Positions 30,298 through 41,082 of a DNA stretch of 64,000 bases are shown piece by piece. The notes beneath the pieces were generated by a model, which was given only the letters and a program-made list of their open reading frames with translations, was not told where the DNA came from and made no database searches. Positions within the stretch are counted from its first letter, which is position 1, and every line of letters starts with the position of its first letter. The position numbers and the translations under genes are program-made. Source of the DNA: Paraconiothyrium sp. Pb-2020 (taxonomy: Eukaryota > Ascomycota > Dothideomycetes > Pleosporales > Didymosphaeriaceae); NCBI GenBank assembly GCA_022419385.1, contig JAJUBI010000005.1, positions 3,720,001-3,784,000 on the forward strand. Direction: 5' to 3'.

Positions 30298-31719
30298 TTA
30301 TCCATTCGCAGCTCTGATGTCGACAAGGCTGAAGTCATAAGTCTCGGGTGGGGCCAATAACAGATCTACATCAGCTTCTTGAGCAGCACCTCTGTCTAAG
30401 TCTCCCATATCTTCCTGGAACGGATCTGGTGGTTCCGCCCCCCGGACAAATCGATCTTGATTCGGCATAAATGAGTTGTCACAAGCTTGTGCATTCAGCT
30501 CTGGAGCCGCATTGTTGAAAATGACTGCACTGCTCCCGGGTATTCGCTCAAAGCTCGACTGCTGTATAGGCCCATGCGCAGAGTCAAGGGCTACCGCTAT
30601 CTGAGCGCGATCGGCATCGTTCAAGGGCTCGATCTCGCCAGAGGACCCCATTCGTTTGCCACCAAGGTCCTCAAGATTATATAGTAACGCCTCGGTATCG
30701 CTGCCAGATTGCCAGAATAAGGTGTTCGTATGCATGTAGTTCTGATGCCTCAGGTTATCGAAATCCTCTCTGAAGACTTTACTGCTAAGAACGTTGTTGA
30801 TGGCATTGTTGATGTCCCATGTGAGGTCTGATCGCTGGGAGCAATGCTCCTCGACGACGTGCTGGGCGAGTTTCGTAGGTCCTTTGAACGCCTCACCAAA
30901 GAACTTCTTCGATGAGCCGGCGCCTCCGCAGTAACCGCAGCCCAGAAGGAACCCTTCGAGGTTCTTCTCGTCATCATTGTCGTGTACTTGTCGAAGCTCG
31001 GTTCTCAACGAGGTGCATGCATCTGCGACAAGGTGATCGAACACGTGCGATAGTGGAGTGTGCTTTCTAGTCTTGTTGCAGAAAGTGCAGTAAATCTCTG
31101 TTCGTGTGCTTGCCACATTGTTCACTGGTGTCACTTTAGGTCGCTTGTTGCTAGTAATTCCGGAGTAGGTAGGACGTTTGCTAGCTCTTCGCGAGCCTGG
31201 AAGCTGTGGGGATTGGACAGTCGTTGAAAATGTTCCACCAGACGAGTCTGTTTGCCCAGTTGATGGGGTTGTGACATCGTGATAACCCCGCTTCACTGGC
31301 GTAAGAATGCTACTATGGATGGTAGAGCTTGATGTCCCCGACGAATTTCTGGATCCTACGATGTGCTCGTTGCCCGACTTTGCTATGGTGTCCTCTCTTC
31401 GACGCTTCTCGAAGACTTTAGCGACCATAGCATGGCGCTGTACCTGATCCAAGTGTGATAGGGCTTGGTGCAACGCAATGGCTGTTTCTTCTCCACCAGT
31501 CTGTATGATCCCACACAGCCTCTGAAGCTTCTCTGGGCCATATCGTAATATGAGTTGTGCATCGTCTTCATCGATGTCTTCCCAGACTTTGCCCGTCCAT
31601 AGCCACAGGTCTATTGAGGTCTCGAGCAGCTTATCGTAGGACGAGGACGACGCTTGAGAAAGGCTAGGTCCAGCATGTGCTAGCTTGGTGGAACGTAATT
31701 GTGCGGTGAACGAGGCCAT
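30298..31719 (-). CDS. Putative nuclear protein with C2H2-like zinc-binding motifs
   Basis: Single exon of 473 aa. The first ~110 residues are helical (DLWLWTGKVWEDIDEDDAQ; LDQVQRHAMVAKVF). A Ser/Thr-rich basic stretch with SRRASKRP and NKRPKV could be a nuclear localisation signal. Two Cys/His groups follow: CTFCNKTRKHTPLSHVFDH near residue 210 and CGYCGG with KLAQHVVEEHC near 260-290, both resembling C2H2 fingers with long loops. The C-terminal third is acidic with no domain I recognise. A regulatory role is possible, not shown. Confidence 0.65.
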   Translation of the reverse strand: MASFTAQLRSTKLAHAGPSLSQASSSSYDKLLETSIDLWLWTGKVWEDIDEDDAQLILRYGPEKLQRLCGIIQTGGEETAIALHQALSHLDQVQRHAMVAKVFEKRRREDTIAKSGNEHIVGSRNSSGTSSSTIHSSILTPVKRGYHDVTTPSTGQTDSSGGTFSTTVQSPQLPGSRRASKRPTYSGITSNKRPKVTPVNNVASTRTEIYCTFCNKTRKHTPLSHVFDHLVADACTSLRTELRQVHDNDDEKNLEGFLLGCGYCGGAGSSKKFFGEAFKGPTKLAQHVVEEHCSQRSDLTWDINNAINNVLSSKVFREDFDNLRHQNYMHTNTLFWQSGSDTEALLYNLEDLGGKRMGSSGEIEPLNDADRAQIAVALDSAHGPIQQSSFERIPGSSAVIFNNAAPELNAQACDNSFMPNQDRFVRGAEPPDPFQEDMGDLDRGAAQEADVDLLLAPPETYDFSLVDIRAANG

Positions 31720-33214
31720 TGGAACGCGGGTGGGTACCTTCGTTGCTAGGGCAACTCGTTAGTCGTCAGCCTCAATTGCTCCACTATGGAAACTCACAAG
31801 TTCCGGGTCAGACAGCAGCAGCCAGTGTTAATTGTCAAATCGCCCAACTGTAAGCAATGTCGATGGAAGAGAGTCTGCGTCGTGCTGCACTCGTCCTAGA
31901 TGATGGGGTGGATGGGAGCGCTCGCCCAACCACCTACATGTTTGTTGGTTCAACCTCCGGTCAGCGGTTGTTGTAGCAACCCCAGCCACCCGATTTTTCG
32001 CAGGCGGCGGTCATGCAGCGTCATCAGACAGCATGCTCGCGGGTTTTTGATCGCTCGACAAAGATGTATGAGCTGTGGATATGTACATAGGATTTCTTAT
32101 TGTGCACGCCAGATATTGCTACACGAATTGCCGATGCGTTGGTCGCTCGTCTTGAGCTTCGTGTGGAGTGTGTGCCTCGCAACGAGACCTCGGTAGGGCC
32201 GCTTACGGCGCACCTTTGCTACCCAGCCCTGTAATCCATGTTTCCAAGGAGAAAACGAGTAAAACCCTGCCAAGAATGCGAATTATGCTATACCTGTAGA
32301 ACAGCACAAATTGTTATTTTATTTCAGATTCTGTTGCGACATCATAAGAACCTTTCTTTGTCTATGGATGCTTCAAGTCATCACTTTTGTGCAAATGACT
32401 CTGTTGTTTTAATTACCAAAGTCATCGCCTTCGTTTCAAGAATTACGGAAGCATAATACTTATGAACTCGTCGCAGTGGACGGCGAGCAGGAACAATTAC
32501 TACCTACTTCTGTCATTCGCGACAATTACCTCCATTTACCAATGGTAGTAAATGTATATAATGTACCACTGTCACCTTGAAGGCACAACCCATTACTTCT
32601 CGACCAACGTTGTTTCCAACATCCTCCGCTACGTAGTCCCCTTTAAACCCGATCTACTCGAAACCACATTAATATGCCTGCACTGGCCCCAGAAGCGGCT
32701 ATCAACCTATCGATCAGCGTGCTCAGCCTGGTGTTCGCTGCCCTCCAGACTGCGTTGGGCTGGCAGTGTCTCGTCATACTCAAGAGAGACGTCAAGAGAG
32801 ATGGTCGTGGGTCGGCCGTCATCGAGATCTTCATCCACGGCAGATGAAATGGACTGCGAATCACGATGTAAGCACACCTCCACCTGCTGCGAAGTCTAGA
32901 CCTCGGGAACGTTCTGAACATGTGCAGTTTCTGCTTCAGACTCCGAGTTGCGCGCAATTGGAAACCATGGCAAGAAGGTTAGAGTGATAATGTCAGTTGG
33001 TGCGGATTTTGGTTGATGGAAGCGCGAAACGGAGTCTGCGTTTTGTGGATTTGACACGGCTCCGCCTACGCATGATGGAAAGATTGGAGGGGATTGCAAT
33101 GGGAAACAAAGTTACAAATGTCTATAAGGTTCATAATAACCGCGCTATGCTAAAAGGTATACAAATACAAGAAGCTAAACCACCCTCGAAACCCGCACTA
33201 ATCAGGCCCAATGC
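31720..33214. other. Intergenic, one weak small ORF
   Basis: 1.5 kb. Apart from the 57-codon frame at 32674 (separate entry) only unsupported frames on both strands. Part must be the promoter of the minus-strand zinc-binding protein. Confidence 0.45.
32674..32847 (+). CDS. Possible 57-aa single-pass membrane peptide
   Basis: ATG at 32674 opens MPALAPEAAINLSISVLSLV followed by a continuing hydrophobic stretch to WQCLVI and then a basic end KRDVKRDGRG. Composition fits a membrane segment with cytoplasmic basic tail, but there is no family match and length is near chance. A GTAAGC site near 32868 lies after the stop. Confidence 0.25.
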   Translation: MPALAPEAAINLSISVLSLVFAALQTALGWQCLVILKRDVKRDGRGSAVIEIFIHGR

Positions 33215-34404
33215 TTACCCAATGAACTTGATTGCACGCTTATCCAAGGGATCAATGCTGATAGGCGCCTCAGCAGTAGGCAAGTCATCCGTGAAGGGGT
33301 CGTTCTGGCACTCGCTGCTAGCCTGGCTCCACGTGACCTGGTCAAGCTCACCACCCTGCGCAAACGAGAAGTCGCTGCCATCCTCGAGCCAGATCTTGAC
33401 GTCGGCATTGTAGCTGCCCTTGTACACGCCGGACATGGCCGTAGCGCGGCAGTACACCTTTCCGCCGGCCGGCACCGTCGTACTAGTCTGGTACGTCAGC
33501 TCGGCGGTGTCGGCAGTGGCCTCGCTCGACGAGTCTGTGAGCGTGGTCTCAAACTTGAGGGTCGTGGTGGACTTTCCACCGATACCAAGGAGCTCGCCAG
33601 AGACTTCGACGGCCTCAGTAATACCGAAGGTCAGAGCGGCGGTGGTAGTGTAGGTCTTGGTTACAGTGCGGGCCTGCTTCTTTGAGAAGGAGAAGTCGTC
33701 GGTGGCATTGACTTGGTTGTTCTTGTGGTCGGCGTAGTCGATGATCATCGTGTTGAGGCCTTGCATGCGCTCGTTGAGGTCGTCAACGTTGTCGGACTGG
33801 TGTTGTTAGTCAGGTTTGTGAAGGATGAATAGGGCAAGTTGCTTACGAATTTGACGTTCTCGATGGTGACCTTGCTGACTTTGCTCTTGAGGAAGAGCAC
33901 GCCCATGCCGTCGATAGAATCGCCGCTGCGACCGTACGCACCAAGCATGATGCCGGACTGGACATCCGTCTCGTAGACATTCTGGCCGTCGGTGTCCTTG
34001 CCGACATTGAGCTCGCCCCCGGATTTGAGACGAAGGTAGACGCGGCCGAGGTATTTGCCGTTGCCGTTGCCCCATGACTTGAATTGGGAGATGCTGTCCT
34101 TGGAAGGATCCCAGTCGATGCGCTGGTGCTCGCCTATGTCGTCAAGCTTGCCAACCATACCGGAGTTGGATCCATCGCTGTAGTAGAGCTGGACGGCCCG
34201 GACGGCCTTGTTGGACGCCCAGACTTCCATACCCGTGACGACGATGCCTTGGTCGTATTTGGTATTGCACCAATCGCCACCACCACCGCCACCGATGTAG
34301 AGGACGTTGGTCCAGGGACCATTGGCGCAGTCTGCGGCAGTGGCCACGCCGGACATGAAGAGAGCAGCAGCTCCTATGAGGAGCGATCTCGGGTTGAAGA
34401 ACAT
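33215..34404 (-). CDS. Secreted jacalin-like lectin / aerolysin-like pore-forming family protein
   Basis: Minus-strand exons 34404-33847 and 33796-33215 (GTAAGC donor, CTAAC branch site, CACCAG acceptor, phase 0) encode 379 aa. The ATG at 34404 begins a signal peptide (LLIGAAALFMSGVATA); an in-frame ATG 7 codons earlier is less likely. Residues ~20-185 look like a jacalin-like beta-prism domain (Gly-rich, GVLFLKSKVSKV at its end). Residues ~215-340 are Ser/Thr-rich alternating strands of the aerolysin/natterin type. Members of this superfamily bind glycans and assemble beta-barrel pores in membranes; whether this one does is inference from fold-level similarity. Reading frame is intact. A short C-terminal extension contains DKRAIKF, a possible Kex2-type site. 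Confidence 0.65.
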
Positions 34405-35452
34405 GTTGATTTTGCTGTGAAGCAAGAAAAGAGTGACTAGAGTGAGCGACCTGGCGTCTGAACGAAGGGTATTCTGCTATCGATGAGGCAGAGGAAAGAG
34501 ACTGAACCGGGCAGTATTAGTGAATAAGAGAAAGTTTGAATGATACCAGTGGCAATGTAGCTGTACCCACTCTTTAAACAGCAGTGGTCGGACATTGTGG
34601 ACCCATATTAGACACAAAGTTCGTATTGGGAAAACGAAACATGGCGGAGCATGCAGCGTGTGGTAGCGTGTGCATAGAATGTCAATGTCCGGGGCGTTAA
34701 GCTTCTCGACTTGGCGTCGGCAAAGACCATGCATCCCTGCAGTGTAGTATTTTGGGGTCAGAATATCTGATCGTGGCCCTTCTGTGGTGTATGTATTACG
34801 ATTGGCATAAGATGACAAGGTGTGTATCGATCCTGCTGGCGCAAGGGGTATTCTCCGAAACGATTGACATGATCAATATGTGACCACTCTCATCTCAATC
34901 GTCACTGGAGCATTCTTGACGATAGCCCAGTCGACAGCAACCGAGTCCAAACACAACTCTAAGATCACATTTCCGGCTCTTGCGTGGCTTTCTGCGTAAG
35001 GTCGTCGACCACGGGTATCCGGAAGGGAGCCAACACCGGCCCGTATTCTATGATAGCTAGAAGACTACTTGAAGAGGCGGGGACAAGGCCGCACACGTGG
35101 GGAGACGGCTGTCAGTGGTTTCACGAAGCGTGAATGAAGGAAGTAGGTTGCCTGGCAGGGAGCGATTAGCGAGACACAGCCTTGTACCTTCATTTCACGT
35201 CTTCACGAAGTCCGAAGGGCCTGCCGAGTGTAGACAGAGGTGAGCGCCACAGGCGTAAGGCCGCAGCTGACGATGGGTCCGTAGGTGGTGGCGCGTGTCT
35301 GGGGAGCGGCCAGTGCGGGAGCTTGTTGCGCGTTGGGGACGTGCTGCATGTTTCAGCACGGCAGCCGCGACGGTCTCCATCTCCCTCGAGCCGCATCGCA
35401 TACGCTACACTGTATTTGGTCCCGGTGAGGGGTCCGCAGGCCGAACGACGAC
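34405..35452. other. Intergenic, nothing recognised
   Basis: 1.05 kb divergent region between the lectin/aerolysin-like gene (minus) and the FHIP gene (plus). Several overlapping frames in the GC-rich right part are shadows of no supported gene. Confidence 0.5.
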
Positions 35453-38286
35453 ATGGAATTTGTGCGTAGCCATCTGTATGTGCAGCGTGGAGCGCGTGCT
35501 GACGGGCGCAGTGGAAGGGACTCTTCGGCGGCAGCTCTGCGGCCAGGAAGGCAGCCCAGGCCAACGACCCGCAACAGCGTCTGGCACGCTTTAAGCAACG
35601 ATACAACCAAGTCCTGGTCCGCAGACACACTTCCAAGCCCTCCATGCATGCTAATGAACGCAGCAAACATGGCAAAAATCAGAGTCGCTGGCCAACGACC
35701 GCGAGGCCCTGGGCAACATCCGCCGTGGGTTCCAGGGCCTCACCAAGATGATCGAGGACGAATCCCGCCTGCCCGCACCCCACCTCTGTCTCAGCTTTGC
35801 CGCCGCGCAGCAGATATACACGGCCGTCTCCAAGATCGCAGCGACATCGCACGACGAGGGCATGGTCCGGGATGCTGTCCAGCTGTACAACGCCCTTATC
35901 GATAGCGAAGAGGAGGACTTTCTTGAGAATGACGTATTTGCAGTTTCGCTCATGAACTTTATCGGTCGTTCCATCACTTCAATAACACTGGGTGAGGACA
36001 TCGAGGCCGATATCGTAGAGCTGCTGTTCGGAATCGCGGCCAAGATTAGACTTCAGCCCGAGATACTGCCTGTGTGGTTCACCACCGCATCGGCCGACTC
36101 GAACGGACGACTAGTGAATCAGAAGGTCGATTTCGCCGGTGTGACGCAGAAGGAAGACTTTCCGCTATGCTACCAGCTCATTGACAAGGTCCATCATGAG
36201 GGTCGAATAGGCGAGTTCGCGCGCATGGGATTGTTGTACATCTTTGAGTCTGCTTCCAAGTCTTTACCCTTAGAGCAATGGATCGTGAACAGTGACCTAC
36301 CCACCCTCATGGCCACCGGGCTGGGTGCATTGTACAGTCAGCTTAGCAGGTCAGCATTTCCTCCAACAACAATCTCTGCTTTCAAGCTAATACTCTCCAG
36401 GCTGCTGTCCATTCTGCACCCACCCGAAGGCATGCCGCTCATTCTGCAACTCTCCGACTACTCGGAAATGCGTGCCAATCCAGATGCAACGAGCTTGTTC
36501 TCCGACGACTTTCAAAGTCATCTTGTGACCTTCTTGTCCTATCTCACTTTCTGGCAGGATGTGCTTGAACACTGTCGGTCAACTGATGTTAGGCACACTT
36601 TGATCGATCATTTCCAAGTCTTGTTCCTCCAGCAACTACTGTGAATTACTCTACACTTTCATCCATGTACTCTACTAACCTTTTCTTAGATACCCGTACA
36701 TTGTGCAGTCGTCGGATGCTGATGGTGGCTCCTCCGTGGCCGTGCTAACATACCTACGCCGCATACTTGACGCACTGGACCACCCCGAACTTGTGCAGAT
36801 GATCCTGCAGTACCTGCTCGCCCTGCCTGACTACTCTGCTGTTACACCCCTCGACCCACGGTCACCGGCTGCCGTGAGACGGCGACAGTCACTAATGCTG
36901 CTAAATGGCCCACAACAAGAGGATGATAGCATGTCTCCTTCTCTGTTCAATCTAGTCGATTTGATATTGCAGAGCGCAGACTCCCGTAATGCACAAACTG
37001 TCATTGCAGCCTTGAAGCTTACCACTGTTCTTCTTAGCAAGAACCATGGATATGCGCTCGGCTCTTTGGTCAAGGTGACAAATATCCATCATAAAGAACC
37101 ACACCGGACAGTGGGCGCACTTAACGCCGAGCTTGAAACGTACTTGAACATTGCCATTGATCTTGCAGGCGAAGGTGGCGTTGATGAAGCGTACGAAAGC
37201 CATCTGAAAGACAAACTTAGTATACTGGAGTCGCATCCATGCTCTCTCAAGGCTCTTGCATTACCGTCAGCGTCTCTGCAAAGTCCAGGATATTTCGATG
37301 CCGAAAACGGTCCAAGAGAAGTGGGTCCGCATCACTTAATTCCAGAGGATCCGCTTTTCAAGTCCTTGGTTGACCTGCTGTTGCGCTTCCTTACAAACGA
37401 CGTGGAGACGAACCTCGCACTGACGGAGACCATCATAAGCCTCGGGTCGTGCAGTGAATTGAGGTTGGATGGGTGGCTATCCGTGGATATATCAAGCTAC
37501 AAATTCTTGGACGAAGGAATCGATTACGATGCTTTATCGAACGATAGTCTACGCGACATGTACAAGGCTAGTCGCAGACCCGTCTGGGATTCAACGGCAG
37601 CACCGCAACTGCTCGCATGCCTCCAGCAGCTGCAAGGACAAATAAGCGCACTGCGAGCCGACATTCAGGACTGGGACGAGCACGTCGCAAGCCGCAAAGA
37701 CGCCTTCCGGTTCCATGAGGAGATGAGCGACGCCATGCGCTCGTCAACGCCATCGAAGCCTCCGCGCCCGTCCACAGAGACTCCGGTCGGATCATGGACC
37801 CCACAGATACCCAGGACTCCATCAAGAACGCAGACACCCAGAGGGCGAAAAGAAGGACTCGATCTTCGCGGAACACCGACTGCCTCCCCGGCGCCTTCTC
37901 GATTAGGGAACGCGCCTCTGGGTGGAAGTCCGTCGCGCGGGATGTCGCCACTACCAGCACCTCAAGCAGGGAAACGCCAAACCACACTCATGACTGACAT
38001 CGATGCAAACTTTTCGTCCATCAAGAAGTCAGACTTTCTGAAGAGACGGATACGCTTCAACCGACCTGCGGGTTCGGATACGGTGGAGGTGATGCTGTCG
38101 AAGTACCTGCCGCCGCCAAAGGACGAGGCCGAGGCTGGGGGCGCTGAAACAGAGAAAGACGATATCAGGGAGGCAAGCCTGCTGCATATTATGACTAATG
38201 TGGTGATATTGCAAGAGTTTGTCCTAGAGCTGGCTGCGCTGTTGCAGGTGAGGGCGAGCTTGTTCGAAGAGGTGCGGCATGTCTAA
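35453..38286 (+). CDS. FHIP family protein (FTS/Hook/FHIP dynein adaptor complex)
   Basis: Four exons: 35453-35461 (9 nt), 35512-35616, 35664-36640 and 36690-38286, encoding 895 aa. The first exons are deduced from the family N-terminus: they join to MEFWKGLFGG, then QRLARFKQRYNQVL and QTWQKSESLAND, continuous with PAPHLCLSFAA. The rest is a helical-repeat protein of the RAI16/FHIP type (LLYIFESASKSLPLEQWI; LVQMILQYLLALPDYS; DPLFKSLVDLLLRFLTND) with a Ser/Pro-rich disordered stretch at ~680-780 (SKPPRPSTETP; PRTPSRTQTPRG) and a conserved end (RRIRFNRP, VMLSKYLPPP). In fungi FHIP links early endosomes, through Hook, to dynein. The second intron has a non-consensus GTCCGC donor. Confidence 0.82.
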
Positions 38287-38608
38287 CATGGTCGGAGCCA
38301 TCGATGTGTAGATGTCAATTGGAGAATATGTAGCGGCTTGCTCATTCTACCATTTCTTGAACTTCTTCATGACCATACCTGCTATCTTCTTCGTGTCCCG
38401 CGTCGAGCTATCTTGATATTGAGTGCCATCAGTGCAATCTACCATGCGACAGGAGCACTTATTCGAAATCGTATAATCATTGACTTGGGTCATATCAAAA
38501 CCAACAGAATGTGGCATATTTGCACACTCAACAATCACATACACGCTACAAAACCGCATCCCCAACGCCATATACTGTCTCTAGTCGCACAAGCCAAGTA
38601 AAAATGAT
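38287..38608. other. Convergent intergenic
   Basis: 3' UTR space between FHIP (plus) and the hydrophilin-like gene (minus); AT-richer than the flanks, no feature. Confidence 0.5.
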
Positions 38609-39316
38609 TCAATTCGCCTCATACTTCCCCTCCAGCTCACCCTCTTCTTTCCCAAATCCAGCATCTACCCTCTTCGCATGTCCCTTCTCCACCAACCCCT
38701 CGTTCTTCACCACATGCCCTACCTTCTCCATCACCTTGCCCAGCGTGGAGTCGTGCGACTCTCCAAAGGCCCCGGTTTTGTTGCCATATCCGGCGCCTCC
38801 TGTGCTTCCGCTACCATGCCTGGTGCCTCCGCTGTACGGCGCCGTGTCTTGGTGCGAGCCGAAGCGGAAGTGCGAGTTATCTGTGTCGGGAGCGGTGTCG
38901 GGGGCGGATTTGTTACCTGCGTTTTGTGAGCTTTGCGCTCAGCACAACGGATGTTTCAAGGACTGAAGCTCTCGGACATAGGGATGTCATGGATGAAGTA
39001 CAAAGTGAGGAAGAGAGGGCAGTATTCAACGTGAGTGGCGAGACAAGTAGTATAGTAGGACATAAAGTGGCAGGTAACAAAAAAAACGTGGTAGACACAA
39101 GAGGAGTTTTTTTTAGTATTGACGTCGAGTGCAGAGTGATTTGAGGTATGAGAGCGACCTACCGAAACCTGCGCCACCCGTCGTTCCGCTGCCGTATGTG
39201 TCGTGCGGATTTGAGTACGGATGGGAGTCATCGCGGCCGAAGCGGGTTTCTGAGTGTTGCGTCTCAAGATCTGTTGCCGAGATGTCGGGACCTGTGCGGT
39301 TGCCGTAGCCTGCCAT
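38609..39316 (-). CDS. Hydrophilin / dehydrin-like stress protein
   Basis: Minus-strand exons 39316-39163 and 38916-38609 (GTAGGT donor, CGCAG acceptor, phase 1; 246-bp intron) encode 153 aa. The protein is very hydrophilic, Gly/Ser/His/Asp-rich, with a repeated GSGTTGGAGFGN / GSGSTGGAGYGN unit that the splice restores across the junction, and a C-terminal motif DSTLGKVMEKVGHVVKNEGL then EKGHAKR, as in fungal dehydrin-like proteins. Such proteins are small, disordered and help survive desiccation, osmotic or oxidative stress. The intron is long for this locus, so a further small exon is possible. Confidence 0.65.
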
Positions 39317-40138
39317 TGCTAGAAGGATAGTCGATGTATAGCTTGAGGGTTGTTGGTGATCAAGTGGTTTGTGTAGTGCACACGGAGGATATCATGAGAC
39401 TGCATTAACGTGGAGACGGTTGATTCTATATATGTACAAGGTAGGCATGGTATCTATTCGAGTCGAGCCACATGGCGTCACAAAGCATGAAGTGGTGAGC
39501 TCCCGCGCTGATCGATTCACTCCAGACTGTTAGGCTAAGGGAAACCAAGCAAATGCCAAGTAGCACAAGGGTAAGACTCTGGGGATCGGATGAGGGGGCC
39601 GCAAGATGCTATTGGCGAGTGAAGCTTGCCTGGCGTTGCTTATCGCGTGGGAAGAAGGGAGCGAACATAGAGGCATCCAAGGATATCGTGTGATGATTCC
39701 GAAAGTCCGCCCACGGATTTCGCCATGTGAGCATAGACGATCGAGACACATATTTGAAGGTCCTGTATGCATGCCTACTGTGTGCGACCGAGAAGAAGGT
39801 ATGTTATTGCTGAGGTGTAGTCCAATAGAAGATAGTGAAGCTCCCGAAAGGGCAGCATGCGGACGATCGCCGATAAGGGTCCCTGTGACGCAACCATCCC
39901 GCGAAATCATGCATATCTGGGGTATCCCACGCGCCATGCTTCACGTGAGCATGTTAAGCCAACACTTGCTCTCAGATGCCAACGCCCATGCGCCATGTAT
40001 GCAGCCAAATAAAAGACAAGCCAGTCATTGACCTTAGTGGATGCAGTCGGTCTGTGACCACTTGTTAGCGAAGGCTAATGCAATGACTCTGCAAATACTG
40101 ACCATGTACTTTTTGAATGTATGAAAGATCGACTTCCC
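39317..40138. other. Intergenic, ambiguous overlapping frames
   Basis: 0.8 kb. Two ~140-codon frames overlap on opposite strands (39606-40031 plus, 39530-39937 minus); neither has domain content, so neither is called. Contains the hydrophilin promoter and the CWC15 3' UTR. Confidence 0.45.
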
Positions 40139-40849
40139 TCAGCGGACGTACTTGGACATGAATTTCTTGTGGAAGTCCGATCGCAGCATATCATTGATGA
40201 ACTCCTTCTTCTTGTTCTTATCTTCAGTGCCTCGGGCCTGGTTTTTGAACACTACATCGTCGTCCCACCGGCGCTTCATCGTAAAGTCGCCTTTGTTGAG
40301 CAGCGGGTTGCCGCGTGCTATATCGATCTCACGTTGCTCCTCTTCTTCTGCCGCGCGTGCCGCCTCCTCCTTTGCTTTTGCTTCTGCCCTCTCTCTCTTG
40401 ATCTTTTCTAATTCGCGCTGAAGTGCTGCTGTTTCATCTTCCTCATCATCGTCGTCGTCGCTGCTTTCGCTGCTCTCATCACTGTCGTCTGCGTCCACGT
40501 CCCGGTACTTTTCTAGCATCTCTATTCGCCGCCGCTTCTGGTCTGCCTCATCTGCATCTTCCTCCTCACCTGCCTCGATAGCCTCGAGCGGTCGCTTGGG
40601 CGTTGCACTGGCATCGACCGCGGCGTCGTCCTCAACGAAGGTACCGTTCTTCTTCGCGAAATGGCGCGCCTCAGCTTCGAGTAGCTCGGCGCGGAGATCC
40701 CGCTTCGTTGAATCGGCCTCGCCGCCTTGGCCTGCTTGTCGGTGTTTGAGGAAAGTATGAGCTGGAAGGAGGCGCTGGTGGTATGCAGGTCCGCGCGCCG
40801 CTTCTTTGCCGCGTGCGGGATCGAACGTCGGCCGATGAGCGGTCGTCAT
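40139..40849 (-). CDS. CWC15: Spliceosome-associated protein Cwc15/Cwf15
   Basis: Single exon of 236 aa. The start MTTAHRPTFDPARGK is the family signature, which is why the ATG at 40849 is used rather than the one four codons upstream. A Lys/Glu coiled-coil-prone middle carries the acidic run DDSDESSESSDDDDDEED, and the C-terminus NPLLNKGDFTMKRRWDDDVV followed by FINDMLRSDFHKKFMSKYVR is the conserved Cwf15 end. The protein belongs to the Prp19/NTC-related core of the active spliceosome in the nucleus. It is divergent from RRP45 with 233 bp between starts. Confidence 0.95.
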   Translation of the reverse strand: MTTAHRPTFDPARGKEAARGPAYHQRLLPAHTFLKHRQAGQGGEADSTKRDLRAELLEAEARHFAKKNGTFVEDDAAVDASATPKRPLEAIEAGEEEDADEADQKRRRIEMLEKYRDVDADDSDESSESSDDDDDEEDETAALQRELEKIKRERAEAKAKEEAARAAEEEEQREIDIARGNPLLNKGDFTMKRRWDDDVVFKNQARGTEDKNKKKEFINDMLRSDFHKKFMSKYVR

Positions 40850-41082
40850 GATGTATTTCAACTATAAGTAGTGTGCGTAGCCGTTGTAGTTGGGTTTCGG
40901 GAGTCTCTCTTCGAATTGTGGGTGGATGGTAGTGAATACAAAGTGAACGTCCAGCGCCAACTGCGATCGTGAAAACGCGCGCCAAGACCGCCGGTGAAAG
41001 TATCCTCCGACCCCGCCGTCTTTTCATGATGCGCATAGCTTCCTCGCAGCATCGCGACTTGACTAATTGATGTGAGGCAAAC

